The notes below the pieces were generated by a model. That model saw nothing but the letters and a program-made list of their open reading frames with translations, was not told the origin of the DNA and did no database searches. Positions 1-5,192 of a stretch of 5,192 nucleotides of DNA are shown piece by piece. Numbering within the stretch: the stretch's first letter is position 1; every line of letters begins with the position of its first letter. This stretch comes from Bacteroidales bacterium (lineage in GTDB: Bacteria > Bacteroidota > Bacteroidia > Bacteroidales > JAOZQN01): the NCBI GenBank assembly GCA_029938985.1, contig JAOZTW010000415.1, forward strand, positions 1 to 5,192, in the 5' to 3' direction. Both the position numbers and the translations under genes were made by a program.

Positions 1-95
1 TTTACACATTTGTATTTTTTAATCTATTGGTTTATAATCACATAATTGTATCATTGAACCATTGTATCATTGTATCATTGAATAATTGTATCATT
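1..95 (-). repeat. Octamer-containing interspersed repeat, copy A (left arm of a long inverted repeat)
   Basis: This block is the reverse complement of 4932-5011. The two copies agree at 77 of 79 aligned positions, with one single-base indel and a 16-bp indel. Read in the direction of iorA transcription, it is a run of six 8-bp units (92 down to 45): GATACAAT, TATTCAAT, GATACAAT, GATACAAT, GGTTCAAT, GATACAAT. A non-repetitive tail of about 44 bp follows and ends in GTGTAAA at position 1. The tail may continue beyond the window. The iorA stop codon (TGA, 93-91) lies inside the shared block. The strand given is that of iorA, because both copies have the same orientation relative to the gene they follow. 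No strong GC stem with a T-run is visible, so a terminator role is only possible. Confidence 0.93.
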
Positions 96-1695
96 CCTTA
101 ATTACCTTTTTTTTACGTGCCTTACGAGCAGCTGTTTGAATACATTCTCTTGCTTGCACAATAACAGATAATCCGTTGTAGGCCAACTCCTCTTTCATCA
201 CTCGCACCATTTCATCATGATTTTTTTTCAAAGGAACAAGTAATTTTAAATGTTCAGGGTCAACTCCAAGACCTTCGCATATATCTAATATTCTGTTTTC
301 TGCATGTGATTTTTGTCCGCCAGTCATGCCAGTAGTCGAGTTGTCCGAAATTATTACTGTGATTGGCGAGTTTTCAACCACTGCGTCTAACAGTCCCGTT
401 AGTCCAGAATGTGTAAAAGTAGAATCTCCTATTACTGCAACAGAAGGAATTAGACCAGCATCAGCTGCTCCTTTCGCCATAGTAATAGATGCTCCCATAT
501 CAACACAAGTGTTTATAGCCTCAAAAGGAGGTAGAACTCCAAGTGTATAACAACCTATGTCCGCAAAAACTCTTCCTTTTCCATGCACCAAAAGTGTCTC
601 ATTTAGTGCGTTATAAACATCAATATGTCCACAGCCTTTACACATTTGAGGTGGTCGTTTCTTCACTAAATCAGGCATATCAGTACCAAAGCTGTCTTCA
701 AAGCCAATTGCTTTTGCTACGATATTAGGATTTAATTCTCCATCTCTTTGTAAGTCGCCACTAAGTCTTCCTTTTATTTTTTTATTTTTAATAAACCCCA
801 AAAGCTCTTGTTCTACAACAGGATAGCCATCTTCCAAAATTAAAACCTTTTCGCAATCAGCTATAATTTTTTCAACATAATTTCGTGGTAATGGATATTG
901 ACCTATCTTAAGAACAGGAAATGGATTTTTTTGATTATTAAAACTTTCTAATAAATAATTGTAACCTACACCACAAGCTATTACTCCGAGTTTTTTATCA
1001 TCTGCATCAAAATATTTATTATACTCTGACTTTTCAGAAGCTTTATCAAATGTATCTTGTTTTTCAATAAGTAATTTATATTGCTTACGTGCTATTGCTG
1101 GTAGCAGAAAAAATTGAAGAGGATTGTCGGGTAAGCTAAGATTGTTTTCCAATTGATGTTTTTTTCTTAAAACAGCCGAACGAGAATGAGCAAGTCTAGT
1201 TGTTAATCGCATCATTATTGGAATATTCAATTTTTCGGAAATTTCAAACCCCGAATAAGCCATTTCGTAAGCCTCCTGCTGATTTGATGGCTCTAAAACT
1301 GGAATCATTGCAAATTTTGCATAAAATCTTGAATCTTGTTCGTTTTGAGAAGAATGCATTGAGGGGTCGTCTGCAACAGCAACAATAAGTCCTCCATTTA
1401 CTCCTGTAATTGCGGCATTCATAAACGCATCAGCGGCCACATTTAATCCCACATGTTTCATGCACACCATTGCACGTTTACCAGCATAAGACATTCCAAG
1501 TGCCGACTCAAAAGCAGTTTTTTCGTTGGCCGACCAATCACTGTGAATATTGTTTTCTTTTGCAAAAGAATTATTTTGAACATATTCAGTAATTTCGGTT
1601 GAGGGTGTTCCTGGATAGGCATATACTCCAGACATGCCACCATCTAATGCACCTTGAGCTATTGCTTCGTCGCCTAATAATAATATTTTTTGCAT
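91..1695 (-). CDS. iorA: Indolepyruvate ferredoxin oxidoreductase, alpha subunit (short form without C-terminal ferredoxin domain)
   Basis: This is the TPP-binding subunit of the cytoplasmic enzyme that converts indolepyruvate and other arylpyruvates plus CoA to arylacetyl-CoA and CO2, reducing ferredoxin. The 534-residue product begins with the family N-terminus: LLLGDEAIAQGAL, then YPGTP at 27-31. WSANEK (54-59) and MKHVGLNVAAD (79-89) follow, with DDPSMHSSQNEQD around 109-121. The C-terminal half holds the TPP/Mg site: GDST at 423-426 and DNSTTGMTGG at 451-460. CKGCGH (352-357), DIGC (C382) and C518 could be ligands of one Fe-S cluster, by analogy with 2-oxoacid:ferredoxin oxidoreductases; this is inferred. 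The longer archaeal IorA ends in an additional CxxCxxC ferredoxin domain, and this protein stops before it, at ARKKKVIKE. The start is supported by the family N-terminus. The gene lies 12 bp after the aminotransferase, as an operon. The partner iorB is not visible. Another arylpyruvate could be the main substrate. Confidence 0.9.
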   Translation of the reverse strand: MQKILLLGDEAIAQGALDGGMSGVYAYPGTPSTEITEYVQNNSFAKENNIHSDWSANEKTAFESALGMSYAGKRAMVCMKHVGLNVAADAFMNAAITGVNGGLIVAVADDPSMHSSQNEQDSRFYAKFAMIPVLEPSNQQEAYEMAYSGFEISEKLNIPIMMRLTTRLAHSRSAVLRKKHQLENNLSLPDNPLQFFLLPAIARKQYKLLIEKQDTFDKASEKSEYNKYFDADDKKLGVIACGVGYNYLLESFNNQKNPFPVLKIGQYPLPRNYVEKIIADCEKVLILEDGYPVVEQELLGFIKNKKIKGRLSGDLQRDGELNPNIVAKAIGFEDSFGTDMPDLVKKRPPQMCKGCGHIDVYNALNETLLVHGKGRVFADIGCYTLGVLPPFEAINTCVDMGASITMAKGAADAGLIPSVAVIGDSTFTHSGLTGLLDAVVENSPITVIISDNSTTGMTGGQKSHAENRILDICEGLGVDPEHLKLLVPLKKNHDEMVRVMKEELAYNGLSVIVQARECIQTAARKARKKKVIKE

Positions 1696-1707
1696 AATAT
1701 TTTAGTA

Positions 1708-3018
1708 TTAATTGTTTTTATTAAATTCTTTTAATCTATGTTCAAGAACTTTGAATTGAAATGGTTTTATTTGCGACATACAGGCTCTCAAACCTTCTTC
1801 TCGTAAACTTCCTGTTATTTTTAATGAAATTGCACTTATTCCATAATAAATTAATTTTTCAGTAAGCTCGCTACCAGACATACCTGGATAGCTAAATGTG
1901 AAATAAAAACCGTCTGCAATTGGTTTGTCTTCGTCTTTGTCATAAACAATTTTAAAACCATTATCAATAAATAATTTTTTCATCTTTTTGGCTCGTTCTC
2001 CATATTCTATTAAAACTTCTTTAAAATTGTAATTACCATCGTTTGAAGCTTTAAGCATAGCTGTCAATCCAAATTGTGCCGAATGACAAACTCCCGCAGA
2101 TAAAGAATATAAACCACCAAAAACAAATGAATGTCCAAAACTGTCGCTTGAGTAATATCTTTTTAAATCTGGATATTTTCTATTAAATATTGTTGGAGAA
2201 ATTACCGCCATTCCTATTCGTTGACCTGCATAACTAAACACCTTTGAACTTGAGATTAACATAGTCCAATTGTCGGTATATTTAGCAACAGTTGGTTGAT
2301 ATGGAGTTTCGCCAGGTTTAGAAAAATCTTTTCGGAAATCCATTCCAAAATATGCAAGGTCTTCAATTACAATAACATCGTATTTGGTAGCAAGTTCTCC
2401 AATTATTTTTAATTCTTTATCTGTAAAGCATATCCACGAAGGATTGTTTGGGTTTGAATATAAAATTGATGAGTAATTTCCCTCTTTTAGAACACTCTCT
2501 AATTTGTCATGTAGTTTGTTGCCTCTATAATCGTAAACATCAAACGAGCCATAACTGTGTCCTAATGCTTTGCATTGTTGTTTTTGTACAGGAAATCCTG
2601 GGTCAATAAAAAGAGTACCATTTCTATCTTTGCTGGTTCGGTTTGCAACCATAAACAATGCCATAGCACCCTGAGTAGCACCAACTGTTGGCATACAATA
2701 ACCTGCATCAACATCAATATCCAAAAATTGTTTTACAAATCTACTAACTTCATTTTTCAATTCTGGTATTCCATCAAGTTTTGCATAAATTGAGGCTACA
2801 CCTGAATTCAAAGCATTTATTTCGGCTTTAATTCCTATTTCTGGAGTTGGTAATCCTGGAACCCCCATTTCCATTCTAATATATTTTTCTCCTGTTAGTT
2901 TTTCAATTATACTTACAACATGTACTATTTCTCTTATTGAGGCGGTTGAAACATCTTTTATTCCCGCCTCTTTGAGCGTTTGTTTTACAATATCAAAATC
3001 TATTGGTGTGTTCTTCAT
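1708..3018 (-). CDS. PLP-dependent class I/II aminotransferase, probably acting on aromatic amino acids
   Basis: This is a fold-type I aminotransferase of 436 residues, cytoplasmic, with no signal peptide or membrane segment. Visible family landmarks are YAKLDGIPELK (78-88), where the substrate-side Y/G region falls, and VGATQGAM (112-119), which binds the cofactor phosphate. SNPNNPSW (188-195) carries the conserved Asn, IEDLAYFG (218-225) carries D220 and Y223 at the pyridine ring, and SSSK (256-259) makes K259 the Schiff-base lysine. GQRIG follows with R267 on the phosphate, and R411 in GLRACMSQI is the likely carboxylate-binding Arg. The length is slightly above the usual 390-410, mainly from an N-terminal extension before EMGVPGLP. 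It is the first gene of the operon, with iorA 12 bp downstream. This pairing suggests it interconverts Trp, Phe or Tyr with their 2-oxoacids. Substrate specificity cannot be read from the sequence, so no symbol is given. The start lacks a Shine-Dalgarno. Confidence 0.88.
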   Translation of the reverse strand: MKNTPIDFDIVKQTLKEAGIKDVSTASIREIVHVVSIIEKLTGEKYIRMEMGVPGLPTPEIGIKAEINALNSGVASIYAKLDGIPELKNEVSRFVKQFLDIDVDAGYCMPTVGATQGAMALFMVANRTSKDRNGTLFIDPGFPVQKQQCKALGHSYGSFDVYDYRGNKLHDKLESVLKEGNYSSILYSNPNNPSWICFTDKELKIIGELATKYDVIVIEDLAYFGMDFRKDFSKPGETPYQPTVAKYTDNWTMLISSSKVFSYAGQRIGMAVISPTIFNRKYPDLKRYYSSDSFGHSFVFGGLYSLSAGVCHSAQFGLTAMLKASNDGNYNFKEVLIEYGERAKKMKKLFIDNGFKIVYDKDEDKPIADGFYFTFSYPGMSGSELTEKLIYYGISAISLKITGSLREEGLRACMSQIKPFQFKVLEHRLKEFNKNN

Positions 3019-3027
3019 TTTATTATA

Positions 3028-3222
3028 TATTTAGTGGTTAGTGGTTAGTGGTTAGTTGTTAGTGGTTGGTTGTTAGAAATTGGTTTATGTTGTTATGCTA
3101 TTATTTTGTAATATTGAATTTTATTCAACAAAAAAATATATAAACAATTGAATTTTAAGGTTTAAACCAATCACTATTCACTAAACACTCATAACAAACC
3201 ACGAATAACAAACCACTAAATA
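3028..3222. repeat. 195-bp palindromic element with heptamer-repeat arms
   Basis: The arms 3028-3087 and 3163-3222 are both 60 bp and are reverse complements at 46 of 60 positions without any gap. The outermost 12 bp (TATTTAGTGGTT against AACCACTAAATA) and innermost 9 bp (ATTGGTTTA against TAAACCAAT) pair perfectly. The left arm is a tandem array of a 7-bp unit, starting with three exact TTAGTGG copies at 3031-3051 and then degenerate units to 3086. The right arm, read in reverse, keeps the same 7-bp phase with more decay (TTAGTGG, TTTGTTA, TTCGTGG, TTTGTTA and so on). The 75-bp centre is AT-rich and contains a small hairpin at 3114-3128 (TTGAA/TTCAA). The element ends 10 bp before the aminotransferase start codon, so it probably forms much of that gene's leader or promoter region. 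Confidence 0.88.
3031..3086 (+). repeat. Heptamer tandem array (TTAGTGG)
   Basis: Eight consecutive 7-bp units can be read: TTAGTGG at 3031, 3038 and 3045, TTAGTTG at 3052, TTAGTGG at 3059, TTGGTTG at 3066, TTAGAAA at 3073 and TTGGTTT at 3080. Four units are exact. It is the left arm of the palindrome at 3028-3222. Exact adjacent copies are prone to slippage, so the copy number may vary between strains. Confidence 0.88.
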
Positions 3223-3269
3223 AAATAATAATAATGTAAATAAATATGACTTTTGTTTTATTTTTATAA

Positions 3270-3317
3270 AAAACCCATTTTTTAAGAATTTTTTTTTTTG
3301 TTTCAAAAAATGGTTTT
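3270..3317. repeat. AT-rich hairpin with one bulged base
   Basis: AAAACCCATTTTTT (3270-3283) pairs with AAAAAATGGTTTT (3305-3317) to give 13 pairs with a single unpaired C. The loop is T-rich, with an 11-base T run at 3289-3299. It lies between two divergent gene starts, where a terminator is not expected, so it may simply be another degenerate palindrome. No function can be assigned. Confidence 0.5.
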
Positions 3318-3346
3318 CATAATCACAAGTTTATTAATTGATTATG
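3318..3346. promoter_or_regulatory. Perfect 8-bp inverted repeat, possible operator
   Basis: CATAATCA (3318-3325) and TGATTATG (3339-3346) are exact reverse complements separated by 13 bp. The spacing and arm length resemble binding sites of dimeric regulators, and the position in a divergent intergenic region would suit control of either side. In such AT-rich DNA, a match of this size may arise by chance. Confidence 0.3.
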
Positions 3347-3460
3347 ATAGTTTCTGTTTTTTTACATATTTTATATATCAAAAATAAAATTGATACTTTT
3401 AATTTTTTTTTTAATTTTGGACTTTCAAAAAAATAAATTTATAAACCTTAGTGAAAAAGA

Positions 3461-3596
3461 AAAAATAACTAAGCCCAATCTATTTGTTTATTTTGCTCTT
3501 TTAAAAATTTTAAAATATTATTAAATAGCTCGCTATTTGCAGATTTGTTAAAATATTAAAAGAACAAAAAAAAGGCATATTCTGGAGTTACTTATT
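3461..3596 (+). repeat. Palindromic interspersed element, copy 1 (upstream of eno)
   Basis: An AT-rich imperfect palindrome centred on the apical hairpin AAATAGCTCGCTATTT (3523-3538). Arms 3491-3513 and 3548-3569 pair nearly continuously, with one indel and two mismatches (TTTTGCTCTTTTAA against TTAAAAGAACAAAA among them). The 3' flank from 3574 to 3594 matches 5120-5140 at 20 of 21 bases and ends in GGAGTTACTTA. Outer pairing of this flank with 3465-3475 is weak. The outer limits are approximate, set by where similarity to the second copy fades. It ends about 30 bp before the eno ATG, so it is likely in the leader or promoter region. There is no coding capacity, so if mobile it would depend on functions supplied elsewhere. 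Confidence 0.8.
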
Positions 3597-3625
3597 ATTT
3601 CATTTTCACTTAACAATTAATAATT

Positions 3626-4906
3626 ATGAAAATAGAAAAGATTAATGCTTTTGAAGTATTAGATTCTCGAGGAAATCCAACCGTTGAAGTAAAAATAACT
3701 CTTGATAATGGAGTATATGCAAGTGCAATGGTACCTTCTGGTGCTTCTACTGGTGAGAAAGAAGCGGTTGAACTTCGTGATGGCGACAAAAGTAGATATA
3801 ATGGAAAAGGTGTTCTTGACGCGGTAAATAATGTGAACACAATTATAGCCCCAAAACTTATAGGAATGTGTATTACCAATCAGCGTAAAATAGATTATAC
3901 AATGATTGAACTTGATGGCACAGCAAACAAAGCAAAACTTGGAGCAAATGCAATACTTGGAGTATCGCTTGCTGCAGCTCATGCTGCTGCAAAAAGTCTT
4001 AATGTACCATTGTTTAGGTATCTTGGTGGAGTAAATGCTTCGCTTCTTCCTGTGCCAGCTATGAACTTGATAAACGGTGGTTCTCATGCTGATAACAATG
4101 TAGATTTTCAGGAGTTTATGGTAGCACCTCACAATGCACCAGATTTTAAAACAGCAGTAAGAATGGGGGCTGAAACATTTCATGCACTTAAAAAAGTATT
4201 AAAAGAAAGAGGTTATAACACAGGAGTTGGCGATGAGGGTGGATACGCACCAGCATTAAAATCAAACGAAGAAGCTGTTGAAGTAATTATTCTTGCTATT
4301 GAAAAAGCTGGATACAAACCTGGCAAAGATATTTCTATTTGTCTTGACCCTGCTACAAGTGAAATGTGGGAAGATGGAAAATATGTTTTTGCAAAATCTG
4401 ATGGCTCTGTAAAAACGTCGGAACAAATGGTTGAACTTTGGAAAGACTGGGTGGCAAAATATCCAATTATTTCTATTGAAGACGGCATGGCCGAAAACGA
4501 CTGGGAAGGCTGGCAAATGATGCAAAAAGAACTTGGTGATAAAATTGAAATTGTTGGTGACGATTTACTTTGCACAAACTCAAAACTTTTGCAAGAATGT
4601 ATTGATAAAGATGCGGCAAACTCAATTTTAATTAAAGTAAACCAAATTGGAACTTTAACCGAAACTCTTGAAACTATTGAACTTGCAGACAAACATGCTT
4701 ATAATTACTTTATTTCGCATCGCTCTGGCGAAACAGAAGATACTACTATTGCAGACCTTGCAGTTGCAACTGGTGCTGGACACATAAAAACTGGTTCTGC
4801 ATCACGTAGCGAACGAATTGCTAAATTTAATCAATTAATAAGAATAGAAAACGATTTAGGAGATTCTGCAAAATTTGCTGGACTTAAAGCTTTTAAAAAT
4901 GCTTAG
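3626..4906 (+). CDS. eno: Enolase (phosphopyruvate hydratase)
   Basis: Enolase catalyses the Mg-dependent interconversion of 2-phosphoglycerate and phosphoenolpyruvate in cytoplasmic glycolysis and gluconeogenesis. The 426-residue product is full length. It starts with the family pattern INAFEVLDSRGNPTVEV and has the flexible loop SGASTG at 38-43. All key residues are found at a constant offset of four from E. coli enolase. These are H154 (GGSHADN), E163 (QEF) and E204 (GDEGG), the Mg ligands D241, E285 and D312, the catalytic base K337 (IKVNQIG), H365-R366-S367 in HRSGET, and K388 (HIKTG). There is no truncation or frameshift. The ATG follows an AT-rich stretch without a Shine-Dalgarno. It appears monocistronic in the window: divergent from the aminotransferase operon and followed by repeats rather than by a close gene. 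Confidence 0.98.
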   Translation: MKIEKINAFEVLDSRGNPTVEVKITLDNGVYASAMVPSGASTGEKEAVELRDGDKSRYNGKGVLDAVNNVNTIIAPKLIGMCITNQRKIDYTMIELDGTANKAKLGANAILGVSLAAAHAAAKSLNVPLFRYLGGVNASLLPVPAMNLINGGSHADNNVDFQEFMVAPHNAPDFKTAVRMGAETFHALKKVLKERGYNTGVGDEGGYAPALKSNEEAVEVIILAIEKAGYKPGKDISICLDPATSEMWEDGKYVFAKSDGSVKTSEQMVELWKDWVAKYPIISIEDGMAENDWEGWQMMQKELGDKIEIVGDDLLCTNSKLLQECIDKDAANSILIKVNQIGTLTETLETIELADKHAYNYFISHRSGETEDTTIADLAVATGAGHIKTGSASRSERIAKFNQLIRIENDLGDSAKFAGLKAFKNA

Positions 4907-4931
4907 TGAAAAAACGAAATAATAAGTAAGT

Positions 4932-5011
4932 AATGATACAATTATTCAATGGTTCAATGATACAGTTATGTGATTACAAACCAATAGATTAAAGAAATAC
5001 AAATGTGTAAA
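4932..5011 (+). repeat. Octamer-containing interspersed repeat, copy B (right arm of a long inverted repeat)
   Basis: Starting 25 bp after the eno stop, four 8-bp units (GATACAAT, TATTCAAT, GGTTCAAT, GATACAGT; 4935-4966) are followed by a 45-bp tail ending in GTGTAAA. It is the inverted partner of 1-95 with 77 of 79 aligned positions identical. It lacks the two GATACAAT units that copy A carries between TATTCAAT and GGTTCAAT, and has one extra base in the tail. Its orientation relative to eno is the same as that of copy A relative to iorA. Confidence 0.93.
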
Positions 5012-5020
5012 AACTTTTGT

Positions 5021-5142
5021 ATGAGTACTTAACACCAAGATACGTCGTTTTTTGTGCTTTTAAAAAATTAAAAAGTAATTAAATAGCTCACTATTTGCAA
5101 ATTATTAAAAAAAAAAAACGGCGTATTCTGGAGTTACTTACT
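5021..5142 (+). repeat. Palindromic interspersed element, copy 2 (downstream of eno)
   Basis: Same orientation as the element at 3461-3596. The apical hairpin AAATAGCTCACTATTT (5081-5096) and its flanks match copy 1 at 24 of 26 positions, and the 3' flank 5120-5140 matches at 20 of 21. Here the outer stem is well formed: 5035-5053 pairs with 5113-5131 over 19 positions, with one mismatch and two G-U pairs if transcribed. The GC-containing part is ATACGTCG against CGGCGTAT. Weaker pairing extends outward to AGTACTTAACACC and its partner GGAGTTACTTACT. It begins about 10 bp after the octamer repeat. In an eno transcript this could fold into a long hairpin; it could equally belong to the leader of a gene beyond the window. 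No gene is visible from 5143 to the end. Confidence 0.82.
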
Positions 5143-5192
5143 AAAGTTTTTGCTTTCATAATAATATAATTATCAAACAGTTGTAATTTTAC

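Larger units (their letters stand above)
3019..3625. other. Divergent 607-bp intergenic region, repeat-rich, no gene seen
   Basis: This region separates the starts of the aminotransferase operon and eno and must contain both promoters. It holds the 195-bp heptamer palindrome (3028-3222), an almost pure A/T stretch with two hairpins (about 3223-3450), and one copy of the palindromic element before eno. There is no open frame with a plausible protein, and no tRNA or recognisable riboswitch. I looked for the Bacteroidota promoter pattern (TTTG and TAnnTTTG about 19-20 bases apart) on both strands and found no convincing match, so promoters are not placed. Confidence 0.75.

Noticed and set aside
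45..92. Origin-type iterons or DnaA-like boxes
   Set aside because: The 8-bp units are contiguous, a second copy occurs behind a different gene, and there is no replication gene. The repeat context explains them better.
2575..2793. Short plus-strand frame opposite the aminotransferase
   Set aside because: It is antisense to the conserved cofactor-binding part of the aminotransferase, and its protein is low-complexity with no family signal.
3031..3086. CRISPR-like array
   Set aside because: The units are 7 bp in direct tandem without spacers, and no cas genes are present.
3540..3547. Bacteroidota-type -7 box (CAGATTTG, near TAnnTTTG) for eno
   Set aside because: One consensus base is wrong and there is no TTTG at the expected upstream distance. 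In DNA this AT-rich, such partial matches are common.
3659..4183. Reverse-strand open frame of 174 codons inside eno, and similar frames opposite eno and iorA
   Set aside because: They lie wholly within well-supported genes, have no recognisable domains and have atypical composition (Cys-, Ser- and His-rich), as expected of antisense shadows.
4886..4931. Intrinsic terminator right after eno
   Set aside because: Only weak AT pairing such as AAGC with GCTT is visible, with no GC stem followed by a T-run. The palindromic element at 5021-5142 is the better candidate structure, though unproven.
1..5011. A 4.9-kb composite transposon bounded by the long inverted repeats
   Set aside because: No transposase or recombinase is encoded, the cargo is housekeeping metabolism including enolase, and the repeats sit at gene 3' ends as interspersed elements would. 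A target duplication cannot be tested because the left flank is outside the window.

Overview
The window looks like chromosomal DNA from a low-GC member of the Bacteroidota, probably Bacteroidales-like and anaerobic. This rests on very AT-rich intergenic DNA, the lack of Shine-Dalgarno sequences before all three starts, the ferredoxin-dependent 2-oxoacid chemistry, and the general look of the proteins. No rRNA or other taxonomic marker is present, so the assignment is an inference.

There are three intact protein genes. On the minus strand, an aminotransferase gene (1708-3018) is followed after 12 bp by iorA (91-1695), the TPP-binding alpha subunit of indolepyruvate:ferredoxin oxidoreductase. 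Together they form a two-step module linking aromatic amino acids to aryl-2-oxoacids and aryl-acetyl-CoA. It could run oxidatively (amino acid fermentation) or reductively (rebuilding aromatic amino acids from arylacetates). The partner subunit IorB is not in the window. On the plus strand, and divergent from this operon, lies a complete enolase gene (3626-4906).

The genes are ordinary; the DNA between them is not. Three repeat families occupy most of it. (1) An 80-95 bp element made of 8-bp tandem units plus a unique tail lies just downstream of both iorA (1-95) and eno (4932-5011). The two copies are in inverted orientation and match at 77 of 79 aligned positions; the iorA-side copy has exactly two extra 8-bp units and contains the iorA stop codon. 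(2) A 195-bp palindrome (3028-3222) sits just upstream of the aminotransferase. Its 60-bp arms are degenerate arrays of a 7-bp unit (TTAGTGG-like). (3) A roughly 120-135 bp AT-rich palindromic element occurs twice in the same orientation, just before eno (about 3461-3596) and after eno (about 5021-5142). It has a shared apical hairpin and a nearly identical 3' tail.

The divergent intergenic region (3019-3625, 607 bp) has no convincing gene. It holds repeat families 2 and 3 plus two further hairpins. No transposase, integrase, CRISPR array, tRNA or rRNA was seen. The repeats are the most likely source of anything undescribed, either as dispersed non-autonomous elements or as shared transcript-end and leader structures.
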